Assembly: GCA_030824575.1 (NCBI GenBank)
Contig: JAVBXL010000205.1
Location: 52,350-116,349, forward strand
Direction of reading: 5' to 3'
Length of the DNA: 64,000 nucleotides
DNA from: a bacterium
GTDB taxonomy: Bacteria; Pseudomonadota; Alphaproteobacteria; Sphingomonadales; Sphingomonadaceae
Shown: positions 41,873 through 51,135 of the stretch, piece after piece
Position numbering within the stretch: the stretch's first letter is position 1
How the letters are laid out: the number at the start of each line of letters is the position of its first letter
Made by a program: the position numbers and the translations under genes
Notes under the pieces: generated by a model
Told to the model about the DNA's origin: nothing
The model's database searches: none
What the model saw: only the letters and a program-made list of their open reading frames with translations

Positions 41873-41923
41873 CGGTTTTTGCGCTATAGTGCCGTCCTAT
41901 GGTCGATGGATGGGAGAATCACG

Positions 41924-42325
41924 ATGCGCGCGTGGATGGGTATGGCGCCGCTGCTGCTGGCGGCCTGCACCGGCAGCTATGAGCCGACGCCGCTGACCGA
42001 CAAGCAGGCGGCTAAACTCGACAAGGCGCTGGCGGGCAAGGTAGCGGGCGAAAAGGTCAGCTGCATCAATCGCGAGCCGCAGACCAGCCTGACGGTCATC
42101 AGCAACAATGTGCTGCTCTACAGGGTCAGCCGCAGGCTGGTGTACAAGAATGAACTGATCGGCAGTTGCAGCGGCCTGACCTATGGCGACACGATGATCG
42201 TGCGCAGCTATGGATCGCAAATGTGCCGGGGCGACTTCACCACGACCGCCAATTTGCAGACCGGTATCACGACCGGCGCCTGCGCATTGGGCGACTTCAT
42301 CCCCTATCGCGCGCCCAAGCCCTAA
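41924..42325 (+). CDS. Hypothetical lipoprotein
   Basis: 133 aa from the ATG at 41924, preceded by GGGAGA. MRAWMGMAPLLLAACTG is a lipoprotein signal. The rest has Cys residues (VSCINREPQ, GSCSG, QMCRGDF, GACALG) that could pair in the periplasm. No family recognised by eye, but similar short lipoproteins are common in sphingomonads. Confidence 0.8.
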   Translation: MRAWMGMAPLLLAACTGSYEPTPLTDKQAAKLDKALAGKVAGEKVSCINREPQTSLTVISNNVLLYRVSRRLVYKNELIGSCSGLTYGDTMIVRSYGSQMCRGDFTTTANLQTGITTGACALGDFIPYRAPKP

Positions 42326-42331
42326 GACAAG

Positions 42332-42682
42332 TCAGTCGCCGATCGCCTTGGCCAGGGCGGTGCGGATGGCCATGAGCCGGGCCAGAAGGTCCGGTGGGTC
42401 GGACGGCGCAGCCTTGGCGAGGGGTATGGCGGGCGCATGGCCATTGCCATCCAGCAGCGCCTTTTGCGCGCCCTTGACCGTGAACCCCTCGACATTGAGC
42501 AACTGGTGGATGCGGCGCGCCAGCGCGACGTCGGTCGGCCGATAATAGCGGCGGTTGCCCGATCGCTGGAGCGGGCGCAGCTGCGGAAAGCGCGTTTCCC
42601 AATAGCGCAATATATGTTGGGGAAGACCCAGCTCGCCGGCCAGCTCGCTGATGGTCAGAAATGCACCCTCTGCCTTTTCCAT
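42332..42682 (-). CDS. MerR-family regulator
   Basis: 116 aa. The winged helix is FLTISELAGELGLPQHILRYW with LRPLQRSGNRRYYRPTDVALARRIHQLL. The C-terminal effector part is short, with no Cys, so no metal sensing is expected. It is downstream of ihfA on the same strand, an arrangement common in alphaproteobacteria. Confidence 0.88.
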   Translation of the reverse strand: MEKAEGAFLTISELAGELGLPQHILRYWETRFPQLRPLQRSGNRRYYRPTDVALARRIHQLLNVEGFTVKGAQKALLDGNGHAPAIPLAKAAPSDPPDLLARLMAIRTALAKAIGD

Positions 42683-42764
42683 GACAGCGATGTTGCACCC
42701 ATAATTGTACGAACGTCAACTATGGTAAAGCAATGGTAATGCTGGAAAAGCGCTGAGCCGCACT

Positions 42765-43061
42765 TTAAACCGCGGCGACCCGGTCCCGCATCGTCTGGCT
42801 GGCGCGGAAGGTGAGCACCCGGCGCGGTTCGATAGGCACTTCCACGCCGGTCTTGGGGTTGCGGCCCATACGTTCCGTCTTGTCGCGCAGGACGAAGGTG
42901 CCGAAGCTGGAAATCTTCACATTTTCCCCGCGTTCGAGCGCGCCGGACATATGTTCGAGGATCGATTCGACCAACGCGGCGGCTTCCGCCCGCGACAGGC
43001 CGACATGGCGGTTCACGCTTTCAGCCAGATCGGCCCGCGTCAAGGTTGCATTGCCGCTCAT
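42765..43061 (-). CDS. ihfA: Integration host factor alpha subunit
   Basis: 98 aa from [45 protein letters not shown] and [25 protein letters not shown] are the HU/IHF core with the extended arm; the alpha type is suggested by LTRADLAE and the context. IHF bends DNA at recombination and promoter sites, and the ICE integrase may use it. It follows fabH. Confidence 0.92.
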   Translation of the reverse strand: MSGNATLTRADLAESVNRHVGLSRAEAAALVESILEHMSGALERGENVKISSFGTFVLRDKTERMGRNPKTGVEVPIEPRRVLTFRASQTMRDRVAAV

Positions 43062-43168
43062 AGACCATCCCCACTTCTTCACCCCAGCGACCATCTTCGC
43101 GGACGATCTGCCTGAAATGTGATCGATTCGCAGCGCTTTGGCAAGCGCCGCCTATCCTGCGCGCAGTC

Positions 43169-44137
43169 CTAGAGCCGCAGGACGCACGCGCCCCAGGTGA
43201 AGCCGCCGCCCATCGCTTCCAGCACCACCAGGTCGCCCGGCTTGATCCGGCCGTCGCGCACCGCATAATCGAGCGCCAAGGGAACCGACGCCGCGGACGT
43301 ATTGGCGTGCCGATCGACCGTCACCACCACCCGGTCGGGCGACAATTTGAGCTTGCGCGCGGTCGCGTCGAGGATGCGGGCATTGGCCTGATGCGGCACC
43401 AGCCAATCGATTTCGTCGGTAGAGAGGTTTGCGATTGCCATCACTTCCCTCAGCACCGAAGCGAGGTTGACGACGGCGTGGCGGAACACTTCCTGCCCCC
43501 GCATCCGCAACTTGCCTACCGTCTGGGTCGTGGACGGGCCGCCATCGACATAGAGAAGCTGGTTGTGGCGGCCATCGGCATGAAGCTTGGCGGCCAGGAT
43601 GCCGCGCTTGCCGTCCGCGCTTTCCTCCGCGCCCAGCACCACGGCACCAGCGCCGTCGCCGAACAGGACGCAGGTGGTGCGGTCTTCCCAGTCGAGGATG
43701 CGGCTGAAAGTCTCCGCGCCGATCACCAGCGCGCGGTTGGCCGCGCCCGACCGGATCATGCTGTCGGCCACGGTCACGGCATAGAGGAAGCCCGAACAGA
43801 CCGCCGCGACGTCGAACGCGACGCAATCGTCGATGCCGAGCGCCGCCTGCACCTTGGTCGCGGCGGCGGGAAATGTCTGGTCGGGGGTCGCCGTCGCCAG
43901 GATGATGAGGTCGATATCCTGCGCCGTCAGGCCCGCCGCGGCGATCGCCTGGCGCGCAGCGTTCGCGGCCAGGCTGGCGGTGGTTTCGCCCTCCCCCGCG
44001 ATATAGCGGTTACGGATGCCGGTGCGCTCGACGATCCATTCGTCGCTGGTGTCCACGGTCTCCGCCAGTTCGGCATTGCTGACCGCACGGACGGGCAGGG
44101 CCGAGCCCGTGCCGAGCAGGATGGAGCGGCGGATCAC
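43169..44137 (-). CDS. fabH: 3-oxoacyl-ACP synthase III
   Basis: 322 aa. The catalytic Cys lies in [13 protein letters not shown], the His in PHQANARI and the Asn in [13 protein letters not shown]. It starts fatty acid synthesis by condensing acetyl-CoA with malonyl-ACP. Start overlaps plsX by ATGA, giving the classic rpmF-plsX-fabH operon, with ihfA downstream. Confidence 0.96.
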   Translation of the reverse strand: MIRRSILLGTGSALPVRAVSNAELAETVDTSDEWIVERTGIRNRYIAGEGETTASLAANAARQAIAAAGLTAQDIDLIILATATPDQTFPAAATKVQAALGIDDCVAFDVAAVCSGFLYAVTVADSMIRSGAANRALVIGAETFSRILDWEDRTTCVLFGDGAGAVVLGAEESADGKRGILAAKLHADGRHNQLLYVDGGPSTTQTVGKLRMRGQEVFRHAVVNLASVLREVMAIANLSTDEIDWLVPHQANARILDATARKLKLSPDRVVVTVDRHANTSAASVPLALDYAVRDGRIKPGDLVVLEAMGGGFTWGACVLRL

Positions 44138-45201
44138 TTGACGGGCTGCTCCAGCTTGGACGCCGCGGCCGACAGCGACTGGATGCCGGCCATATCGGCG
44201 GCGATGCGGCGGGTGATGTCTTCCTCCAGCAGCCGGGCGGCGACATGGACGGCGTTGGCGATGCCCTTGTCGTTCGCACTGCCATGGCTTTTCACGACCA
44301 CGCCGTTGAGGCCCAGGAAAACCGCGCCATTATGGTTGTTGGGGTCGAGATGATGTTTGAGCAGGTGCATCGCGGGCTTCGAGATCAGGAAGCCGATCTT
44401 CGAGCGGATCGAACTGGTGAACGCCTTGCGCAGCACGTCGGTCACGAAGCGGGCCGTGCCCTCCGCCGTCTTGAGCGCGACATTGCCGGAAAAGCCATCA
44501 CACACGATCACGTCGGCGTCGCCGCGGGCGATCTTGTCGCCCTCGGTGAAGCCGTCGAACTGCAGCGGCAGGCTCTTCGCGCTGCGCAGCACGGCGGCGG
44601 CTTCGCGAATCTCGTCGGTGCCCTTCAAGTCTTCGGTGCCGATGTTGAGCAGGCGCACGCGGGGCCGTTCAAGATCGAAGGCGATGCGCGAATAGGCCGC
44701 GCCCATCACCGCGAACTGGACGAGGTTGCGGGCGTCGCATTCGGTATTGGCGCCCAGGTCCAGCATGACGACGTCATTGTCGCCCAGCGTCGGCAGTAGC
44801 GCGGCCAGCGCGGGCCGATCCACGCCCGGCATGGTGCGCAGCGCCAGCTTCGCCATCGCCATCAGCGCGCCGGTATTGCCGGCGGACACAGCGGCACCCG
44901 CCTGCCCCGATTTCACGGCGGCGATCGCCATGCTCATCGAGCTGCTCTTCTTGCGAATCGCCACGCTCGGCTTATCGGAACCCGCAACGACGGTGTCGGC
45001 GTGGACGATTTCCGACGCCGCCCGCAAATTGGGGTGATGATCGAGCGCAGCCTTGATCTGCGTCTCATCGCCAAACAGGGTGAAGCGCAGCCCGTCATGA
45101 CGGCGGCGGGCCAAAGCCACGCCTGCCATCATCACGCGCACGCCTTCGTCCCCGCCCATCGCGTCTATTGCGATTCGCGGCTGACTGGACACTGCGATCA
45201 C
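44134..45201 (-). CDS. plsX: Phosphate acyltransferase PlsX
   Basis: 355 aa with a GTG start. [11 protein letters not shown] opens the family, [32 protein letters not shown] and [18 protein letters not shown] are its conserved stretches. It makes acyl-phosphate from acyl-ACP for phospholipid synthesis. Only 24 bp separate it from rpmF. Confidence 0.96.
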   Translation of the reverse strand: MIAVSSQPRIAIDAMGGDEGVRVMMAGVALARRRHDGLRFTLFGDETQIKAALDHHPNLRAASEIVHADTVVAGSDKPSVAIRKKSSSMSMAIAAVKSGQAGAAVSAGNTGALMAMAKLALRTMPGVDRPALAALLPTLGDNDVVMLDLGANTECDARNLVQFAVMGAAYSRIAFDLERPRVRLLNIGTEDLKGTDEIREAAAVLRSAKSLPLQFDGFTEGDKIARGDADVIVCDGFSGNVALKTAEGTARFVTDVLRKAFTSSIRSKIGFLISKPAMHLLKHHLDPNNHNGAVFLGLNGVVVKSHGSANDKGIANAVHVAARLLEEDITRRIAADMAGIQSLSAAASKLEQPVK

Positions 45202-45225
45202 CCCTTTGCGGAGATGGGGATGGGC

Positions 45226-45405
45226 TTACGCCCCGACGGCGACGATTTCGCGGCCGTTATAATGCCCACAGGCGTCGCACAGATTGTGGGGACGCTTCAG
45301 TTCACCGCAGTTGGAGCATTCCTGAAATGCTTCGACGCGCAGCGAATCGTGGCTACGGCGCATGCCGCGCTTGGAGGGGGACGTTTTCCTTTTGGGGACA
45401 GCCAT
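45226..45405 (-). CDS. rpmF: 50S ribosomal protein L32
   Basis: 59 aa, too short for the ORF track. [20 protein letters not shown], then [20 protein letters not shown], is unmistakable L32: the first Cys pair CSNC and the second CDAC form the zinc site. It starts the rpmF-plsX-fabH operon. Confidence 0.97.
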   Translation of the reverse strand: MAVPKRKTSPSKRGMRRSHDSLRVEAFQECSNCGELKRPHNLCDACGHYNGREIVAVGA

Positions 45406-45519
45406 GTCGGCACCTTGTTCCGTGTATAATCAAGTTGTGCGACCGGCCAGTTCCGAACAGAAAAGCTGACGCCAACGGCGCCGCAGACCCATGCGGCCCG
45501 GTGATCGCGAAGCCCTGCG

Positions 45520-45547
45520 CCTATAGCGCTTTTTGTCCGGGGTGCAA
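45520..45547 (-). promoter_or_regulatory. Candidate promoter of the rpmF-plsX-fabH operon
   Basis: On the minus strand, ttgcac (45542-45547) and tatagg (45520-45525) are separated by 16 bases, about 115 bp upstream of the rpmF start. A plausible housekeeping -35/-10 pair, chosen by eye. Confidence 0.35.
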
Positions 45548-45624
45548 GGCTTTCCTTTCCCTTTGGCCTTGCCCCATTGCCCATGCCGTCTAGGGTACGG
45601 CGCTTGAAACGAGGGGGATATTCC

Positions 45625-46056
45625 ATGCTGCTGCCGATCACGCTGACCTTTGCCGCAGCCTGCGCGCTGCTCAACCTGTGGATCGCGACTCGCTGCGCGC
45701 GGATTCGCATCGCCGACAAGGTGATGCATGGCGATGCGGGCAATAGCCTGCTGGCGCGGCGGATGCGGGCGCACGCCAATTTCGTGGAATATACGCCGAT
45801 CATACTGATTCTCTTCGCGCTGGTCGAACTGGCCGTGGGCGCATCGCTATGGCTGTGGATCGGCGCGCTGGTCTATGTGGTGGCGCGGGTCGCCCATGCG
45901 TTCGGCATGGACGCGGACAAGCCCACGGTCTGGCGCGCGGGCGGCGCGCTGCTGACCTGGGGCGTGATGGTCGCGATGGCGATCGCGGCGCTGACCATCG
46001 CCTATACAGCGACACGGGAGATGCCGGCTCCGCCCGCCATGGCTTTGCAGGGGTAA
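45625..46056 (+). CDS. MAPEG family membrane protein
   Basis: 143 aa from the ATG at 45625 with a GAGGGGGA site. Four hydrophobic helices; the loop ARRMRAHANFVEYTPIILIL is the MAPEG signature (RxxRAHxNxxExxP), which binds glutathione in eukaryotic members. Bacterial relatives are mostly uncharacterised. Single gene, divergent from rpmF. Confidence 0.9.
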   Translation: MLLPITLTFAAACALLNLWIATRCARIRIADKVMHGDAGNSLLARRMRAHANFVEYTPIILILFALVELAVGASLWLWIGALVYVVARVAHAFGMDADKPTVWRAGGALLTWGVMVAMAIAALTIAYTATREMPAPPAMALQG

Positions 46057-46058
46057 GG

Positions 46059-46718
46059 TTACCCCGCCAGCACCGAATCGGCGACATAGGGGTTGGTGCG
46101 CCGCTCATGGGCGAAATTGCTCATCTGGCCATGGCCGGGCACGAAGGCGGTGTCGCCGCCCAGCGGCCACAGCTTGCCGGTGATCGCATCGATCAGATCC
46201 TGATGATTGCCGCGCGGGAAGTCGGTGCGGCCGATCGATCCCTGGAACAGCACGTCGCCCACGATCGCCAGCTTGCTGGGCGCGTGGTGGAAGACGACAT
46301 GGCCGGGCGTGTGGCCGGGACAATGATAAACGTCGAAGGTCAGCTGGCCAACCGTCACCTGATCGCCGTCATTGAGCCAGCGATCCGGCTCGAAACTCTC
46401 GCCTGGTACGCCCCAGCGCTCGCCATCCTGGGGCAGCCGGTCGATCCAAAAACGGTCGTCTTCATGCGGACCCTCGATCGGGACATTCAGGTCGCGGGCC
46501 AGCACGCCGGCTTGGCCGCAATGGTCGATATGACCATGGGTGACGAGGATCTTCTCGATCGTGACGCCCTGATCGGCGGCCGCCTTCTTGAGCACCGGCA
46601 GGTCGCCGCCCGGATCGACGAAAGCGCCGCGCATCGTTTGCGTGCACCAGAAGAGGGTGCAGTTCTGTTGCAACGGGGTGACGGGGATCAGGACGGCTTT
46701 GAGCGGCGGCGTGGTCAT
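46059..46718 (-). CDS. MBL-fold hydrolase (glyoxalase II-like)
   Basis: 219 aa from the ATG at 46718 (MTTPPLKAVLIPVTPLQQNCTLFW). THGHIDHCGQAG, CPGHTPGHVVFHH, GDVLFQGSIGRTDFP and VPGHGQMSNFAHE supply the binuclear metal site. It belongs to the YcbL-type group rather than true GloB. Thiolester hydrolysis is likely but the substrate is unknown. The track's longer start reads through the 133-bp inverted repeat and is rejected. Confidence 0.92.
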   Translation of the reverse strand: MTTPPLKAVLIPVTPLQQNCTLFWCTQTMRGAFVDPGGDLPVLKKAAADQGVTIEKILVTHGHIDHCGQAGVLARDLNVPIEGPHEDDRFWIDRLPQDGERWGVPGESFEPDRWLNDGDQVTVGQLTFDVYHCPGHTPGHVVFHHAPSKLAIVGDVLFQGSIGRTDFPRGNHQDLIDAITGKLWPLGGDTAFVPGHGQMSNFAHERRTNPYVADSVLAG

Positions 46719-46763
46719 GGGGCTGATGTGGCGAAGGTGACGGGCAAGCGCAAGGCTCAGGGC

Positions 46764-46896
46764 CTGTCTGGAAAAGCCGGTTCCGGCCCGCTCCCCCGCC
46801 CAACCACCCGATCCAGTATCATCCTGTCGGGTGGTTGGGCGGGGGAGCGGGCCGGAACCGCACTTGAAAAGCGCCCTTTCGCGCTTTTCCAAACAG
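46764..46896. repeat. 133-bp inverted-repeat element with 33-bp perfect arms
   Basis: Inner arms 46779-46811 and 46827-46859 are perfect reverse complements over 33 bases (ggttccggcccgctcccccg continuing), with a 15-base loop. Outer arms ctgtctggaaaagc (46764-46777) and gcttttccaaacag (46883-46896) match at 13 of 14. The right side carries an extra small hairpin gaaaagcg/cgcttttc. It resembles a MITE or REP-type element in the gap between two same-strand genes. Confidence 0.85.
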
Positions 46897-46900
46897 TCTT

Positions 46901-47326
46901 TCAGGCCTCATCCATCGCCGCGAACGGTTCGGCCAGGCTGATGCTGTCCAGCACCTTGGCCGTCTCGTCGCGGACGCGCAGCATCACGCGATGCAGGCGA
47001 CATTCCGATTCGGGCAGGCAGTTGGTGCAGCTTTCATGGGCGAAGCGGCTGGCGCAGGGGGTCAGCGCGAGCGAGCCGCGGGTCAACCGGACGATGTCGC
47101 CATAGCTGACGTCCACCGGCGCCAGCGCCAGCCAATAGCCCCCGTCCCGCCCGCGCTGGGTCGCGACCAGCCCTTCGCGCGACAGTTCGGACAGGATCAC
47201 GGTCAGGAATTTGGACGGGATGTTCTGGCGCGTCGCGATTTCGTTGAGGGGCACCGGACCCTGGCGGTAGCGGTCGGCAAGATGCTGAAGCGCACGGATG
47301 GCGTAACGGGTCTTCTGGGACAACAT
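46901..47326 (-). CDS. RrF2-family regulator (IscR/CymR-like)
   Basis: 141 aa. The winged helix (MLSQKTRYAIRALQHLADRY, LNEIATRQNIPSKFLTVILSELSREGLV, GRDGGYWLA) is followed by three Cys (LTPCASRFAHESCTNCLPESEC), which could bind an Fe-S cluster. It regulates Fe-S, cysteine or nitrosative stress genes in relatives. The target here is unknown. Start at MLSQ is the family standard. Confidence 0.92.
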   Translation of the reverse strand: MLSQKTRYAIRALQHLADRYRQGPVPLNEIATRQNIPSKFLTVILSELSREGLVATQRGRDGGYWLALAPVDVSYGDIVRLTRGSLALTPCASRFAHESCTNCLPESECRLHRVMLRVRDETAKVLDSISLAEPFAAMDEA

Positions 47327-47438
47327 AAGGCTGTTATTCGCCCCCCCACCCGCTTTGGCAAGTCAAGCGTGGCGAGAGAGAAAGAGTTTTCGCGCTGGGT
47401 CAGCAGAGTGAAGAGCAACATGTTCCCGCGCAGGCTGA

Positions 47439-48479
47439 TTAGCGCGTTGGCTCCAGCGCGGCCTTCGCCTGTCCGGGGAAGTCGCTGAAGATGCCATCGA
47501 CGCCGGTTGCCGCGATGGCGCGGACCCAGGAGGCGAAGTCGCCGCGCCCCTGCGGGTCGTCGGTGCGCTGATATTGGGGCGGCAGAAAGCTGTTTTCCAT
47601 CCGCAACGTCCAGACATGGACCTGCAACCCCGCATCATGGGCGCGGCCGACCAGCGCGGTCGGGCCTTCGGGCGCGATGATGAGCGCCGCCGACGGACCG
47701 ACGCCGTCGGCATAGGTGGCGATGTCGGTCAGGCCCTGCACCGTCAGCATGTCGGCATAAGTCGTGCCGGGCAGGTCGGCCGGGCCACCCTCCGCATCGA
47801 CCAGCTGAATGAGGCGCAGGCGCGAGGCGGCGCGCAGCGCTTTCAGATTGCTGACCTCGAACGACTGGATGAAAACCGGGTCGGCCTCTGTTTGATAGCC
47901 GTAGCGGCCGAGCAAATCGAGCAGCGCCGCCTGATGCGGCAGGCCGATACCCGCGAAATAGCTGGGATGCTTGGTTTCGGGATAGAGGCCGATGCGGCGA
48001 CCGGCCTCCGCCTCCTTGGCGCGGACCAGCTTCAATATCTCTTCGAAGGTAGGGATAAGATAGAGATCGTCGAAGCGCCGATTGGCCGGGCGGACATAGG
48101 ACAGCCGTTCGCGCGCGCGCAGGGTGCGCAGTTCGGCGAGGGTGAAATCCTCCGTGAACCATCCCGCCATGGCGACGCCGTCGATCGTCTTGGTCGTCTT
48201 GCGATCGGCAAATTCGGGATGATCCGCGACATCGGTGGTGCCGCTTATCTCATTTTCATGCCGGGCGACGAGGACGCCGTCCTTGGTCAGCACCAGGTCG
48301 GGCTCGATAAAGTCGGCCCCCTGGTCGATCGCGCGCTCATAGGCGGCGAGCGTATGTTCGGGCCGTTCGCCGCTGGCACCGCGATGGGCGATCAGGATCG
48401 GTTCGGCCTGAACCACAGAAAGGGGGATGAGGCTCATCAACAGGAACAGTGTGATGCGCGCCAGCCCCCGCCCGATCAT
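47439..48479 (-). CDS. Glycerophosphodiester phosphodiesterase, periplasmic
   Basis: 346 aa with a signal peptide ending at SVVQAEP. LIAHRGASGERPEHTLAAYERAI and FIEPDLVLTKDGVLVARHE contain the catalytic His pair and metal-binding acids of the GlpQ/UgpQ family. It splits glycerophosphodiesters to glycerol-3-phosphate and an alcohol. It starts in ATGA overlap with the ArsC-like gene. Confidence 0.94.
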   Translation of the reverse strand: MIGRGLARITLFLLMSLIPLSVVQAEPILIAHRGASGERPEHTLAAYERAIDQGADFIEPDLVLTKDGVLVARHENEISGTTDVADHPEFADRKTTKTIDGVAMAGWFTEDFTLAELRTLRARERLSYVRPANRRFDDLYLIPTFEEILKLVRAKEAEAGRRIGLYPETKHPSYFAGIGLPHQAALLDLLGRYGYQTEADPVFIQSFEVSNLKALRAASRLRLIQLVDAEGGPADLPGTTYADMLTVQGLTDIATYADGVGPSAALIIAPEGPTALVGRAHDAGLQVHVWTLRMENSFLPPQYQRTDDPQGRGDFASWVRAIAATGVDGIFSDFPGQAKAALEPTR

Positions 48480-48832
48480 GCCTTCACGCCCTGGAGCGCA
48501 TTTTCATAGGTGGTCGCCTTGAATCCGATGATGGTTTCGCGGCCGGTGTCGAGGATCGGGCGCTTGATCATCGACGGGTTGGTGATCATCAGCAGGATCG
48601 CCTTGTCCGCGTCGATATGCGCCTTGTCGCCCGCATCCAGCGCCTTGAAGGTGGTGCCAGAGCGGTTGAGGATGGTTTCCCAGCCATGTTCCATCACCCA
48701 TTCTTCCAGCTTCGCCTTGTCCACACCGGCGACCTTATAGTCGTGGAAGCTGTAGCTCACGCGCTCATTGTCCAGCCAGTTGCGGGCCTTCTTGATCGTG
48801 TCGCAATTTTTGATGCCATACATGGTAATCAT
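48476..48832 (-). CDS. ArsC/Spx-family reductase-like protein
   Basis: 118 aa, thioredoxin fold. MYGIKNCDTIKKARNWLD shows one catalytic Cys (CDT, without the second Cys), followed by YSFHDYKVAG and NPSMIKRPILD. This is the YffB-like branch of the ArsC family rather than a proven arsenate reductase. It precedes the phosphodiesterase gene. Confidence 0.88.
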   Translation of the reverse strand: MITMYGIKNCDTIKKARNWLDNERVSYSFHDYKVAGVDKAKLEEWVMEHGWETILNRSGTTFKALDAGDKAHIDADKAILLMITNPSMIKRPILDTGRETIIGFKATTYENALQGVKA

Positions 48833-48847
48833 GATGCCGTGCTCCTG

Positions 48848-49228
48848 TTACCCTTTGAAGGCGGTGACTTCGATTTCGATCTTCATGTCCGGCTTGACGA
48901 GGCCGGCGATGACGCAGCTGGCGGCGGGGCGGATGTCGCCGAACACGGGGCCGGCAATGTCGCCCATGACGTCCCAATAGGCGGCGTCGGTGATATAATA
49001 GGTCACGCGCACCACATCGGCGAAGGAAAAGCCGGCGTCGTCCAGCGCCTTGCCGATCACCTTGAGCGCGTTCCTGCCCTGCGCCACCACATCGTCCGGC
49101 ATCGTCTTGGTTTCGGGATCGGTGCCGGTGGTGCCGGCGACGAAGCACCAGTCGCCCTGAACGACGGCACGCGAATAGCCGACCTGCGCCTCGAAGGGCG
49201 AGCCGGAGGAAATGAGCTGGCGGGGCAT
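48848..49228 (-). CDS. ridA: RidA-family enamine/imine deaminase
   Basis: 126 aa. ISSGSPFEAQVGYSRAVVQGDWCFVAGTTG and the C-terminal RPAASCVIAGLVKPDMKIEIEVTA match the YjgF/RidA family, including the Arg-Pro-Ala segment that lines the active site. It removes reactive enamines such as 2-aminoacrylate. Same strand and next to the ArsC-like gene, 15 bp apart. Confidence 0.92.
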   Translation of the reverse strand: MPRQLISSGSPFEAQVGYSRAVVQGDWCFVAGTTGTDPETKTMPDDVVAQGRNALKVIGKALDDAGFSFADVVRVTYYITDAAYWDVMGDIAGPVFGDIRPAASCVIAGLVKPDMKIEIEVTAFKG

Positions 49229-49367
49229 GAGGATTCCTGCTGCAGTGCGAAAGGATCAGAGCGGCCTTTGCCCCCTGCGCCTGTTGCTGTCCAGCAATTT
49301 CCCCCGGAACGGCGGGCGCGCCGGGCCGTTGGGGAGGGATCGGGCATCAGGCCCAAGGAGACATGCG

Positions 49368-49664
49368 ATGGACCGCCCTACCCCCGACCACGAATATGAC
49401 GAGAATAAGGAGCAGGCCGAAGCCGGCACCCAGGCACAGGATGTTGCGGACGATGCGCGGGCGCGCACCACCGACCTGTCGGAAGAGAGCGAGCATGGCG
49501 GGCGCACCAATCCGGCGCAGATCATCCCCGACGATGTGCCCGACCTGGTCGACAAGATGAACGAGATGAGCCGGTCCGGCCGGATCGACATGGATGCCTA
49601 TGCCGGCGAACCGCAGATGGACGATGAAGAGGAAGAGATGGGGCCGACCGAGGAGGACGAATAG
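49368..49664 (+). CDS. Small acidic hypothetical protein
   Basis: 98 aa from the ATG at 49368. Extremely acidic (YDENKEQAEAG, DDARARTTDLSEESEHGG, MDDEEEEMGPTEEDE) and almost surely disordered. The middle PAQIIPDDVPDLVDKMNEMSRSGRIDMDAYAGE is the most structured part. No function visible. The 240-bp gap after it (49665-49904) has only a dyad gatgtg-cat-cacatc. Confidence 0.75.
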   Translation: MDRPTPDHEYDENKEQAEAGTQAQDVADDARARTTDLSEESEHGGRTNPAQIIPDDVPDLVDKMNEMSRSGRIDMDAYAGEPQMDDEEEEMGPTEEDE

Positions 49665-49904
49665 CGCCCGTCAGGTCAAACGCTCGGCCATGGCGCGGGC
49701 GGGCACTTCGCCGATGATGCGGGCATAAGGGCTGGGCTGTACGCCGGCGTTGATCGATTTAGCGCCGTTTCGGATGGTCCGGCCCGGCATGGCAGCGCGC
49801 GGGCGTACGGCATCGATGTGCATCACATCAGATTGACGCCGGATCGGTGAAAAGCTGGATCGGCTTTAACGCCCTGTTTGCCGGACGCTCGCTAGAGCAT
49901 AGGC

Positions 49905-50507
49905 ATGGCGAGCGAATGGAACAGACGGCCGCGGCCGTCACGCAGAAATAAGGTGCAGCAGGCTTGGGTCGCGGAGGCGCAGCGCGCGGGTGCCGCACGC
50001 TTGCGTCCGGTACGGCAGCGGCGCAGCGGGATCACCGGACCGGCGCTTGTTTATATGTTGTGCCTAGGGCTGTTGCTCGGCTGGTATGGGCCAGGCTGGG
50101 TTGATCGCTTAGACCAAGCGCCCACCATGACCTCCGCTCCGGCGCTTTTGACCGACAGCCTGTCCGCCGATTTCACCTTCTGCCATCGCGGCGGCGGGAC
50201 CAATTGCGTGGTCGATGGCGACACATTCTGGTTTCGCGGCGACAAATATCGAATTGCCGATATCGACACGCCCGAAACCCATGGGCGGCGCTGTGCGGCG
50301 GAAGGCGAGTTGGGCGCGCGCGCGACGCAGCGATTGCAGGCGCTGATGAACGACGGCGCCTTCTCGCTGGAAAGCGGCGATCGCGACATTGATCGCTATG
50401 GCCGGGCCTTGCGGATCGTAACGCGCGGAGGCCAGTCGATCGGCGACCAACTGGTCGCTGAAGGACTGGCCCGACGTTGGGATGGCGGTCGCCACCCCTG
50501 GTGCTAG
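49905..50507 (+). CDS. Membrane-anchored SNase-like nuclease
   Basis: 200 aa. A basic head is followed by one membrane helix (ITGPALVYMLCLGLLLGWYG) and a thermonuclease domain: VVDGDTFWFRGDKYRIADIDTPETH holds the calcium-binding Asp and first catalytic Arg region, ELGARATQRLQALM and DRYGRALRIV follow, then VAEGLARRW. It would cut nucleic acid outside the inner membrane. Common in alphaproteobacteria as orphan genes. Confidence 0.88.
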   Translation: MASEWNRRPRPSRRNKVQQAWVAEAQRAGAARLRPVRQRRSGITGPALVYMLCLGLLLGWYGPGWVDRLDQAPTMTSAPALLTDSLSADFTFCHRGGGTNCVVDGDTFWFRGDKYRIADIDTPETHGRRCAAEGELGARATQRLQALMNDGAFSLESGDRDIDRYGRALRIVTRGGQSIGDQLVAEGLARRWDGGRHPWC

Positions 50508-50511
50508 GCGC

Positions 50512-51135
50512 TTAGCGGCAATTAACGCCGCCGCGGTCGATTTCACGGCCCAGCAGCGCGCCGGCGCCGCCGCCGATCAGAGTGCCCAATATGTTGGACT
50601 GACCCTGGGCCAGTTGGTTGCCGAGCAGGCCGCCCAGCGCCGCGCCGACGATCAGGCCGGTGGTGCCATCCGAACGGCGGCAATAATAGCGATTGTCATT
50701 GCCGCGATAGATGCGGGTGCGGCGATCGACGCGGATCGGGGCATAGCCAGTGCGATAATAGCGGTCTGGCCGGTAGGAACGGCCATAGCGCGGATCGGGG
50801 CGGTTCCAGTCATAGCTGTACACCGGGCGGCCGGGACGGCGATAATCGTTGCGGCCATTGTCCACGCGGCGATCCTGGCGCAAGTCGCGGCGGTCCTGAC
50901 GGACATCACGGCGCACGTCTCGACGGTCCTGACGGACGTCACGACGGACTTCGCGGCGATCTTGACGGACTTCGCGACGATCTTCACGCTGGTCCTGGCG
51001 ATTGTCGCGGCGATCGTCACGCCGTTCGCGGTTATTCTGGCCCGGCTGAGCGAAAGCGGGGGTGGCGGCTATGCCGGTCAGGGTCATGGCGCCGAGCGAC
51101 AGGGCGGCGATGGCCTGTTTGAACGAAAATGTCAT
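50512..51135 (-). CDS. RcnB-like repeat protein with glycine-zipper 2TM domain
   Basis: 207 aa from MTFSFKQAIAALSLG. Signal peptide ends at TPAFAQP. A charged repeat block follows (copies of QDRREVRR, QDRRDVRRDV, QDRRDLR), coded by tandem DNA repeats across about 50880-51010. Then a Tyr/Arg-rich RcnB-type stretch (YRRPGRPVYSYDWNRPDPRYG) and a C-terminal glycine zipper (GLIVGAALGGLLGNQLAQGQ, LIGGGAGALLG). It is probably periplasmic or outer-membrane linked. Repeat number may vary between strains. Confidence 0.85.
   Translation of the reverse strand: MTFSFKQAIAALSLGAMTLTGIAATPAFAQPGQNNRERRDDRRDNRQDQREDRREVRQDRREVRRDVRQDRRDVRRDVRQDRRDLRQDRRVDNGRNDYRRPGRPVYSYDWNRPDPRYGRSYRPDRYYRTGYAPIRVDRRTRIYRGNDNRYYCRRSDGTTGLIVGAALGGLLGNQLAQGQSNILGTLIGGGAGALLGREIDRGGVNCR

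Noticed and set aside
50880-51010. A CRISPR array
   Set aside because: The repeats are short, in frame, without unique spacers, and encode a regular protein repeat.
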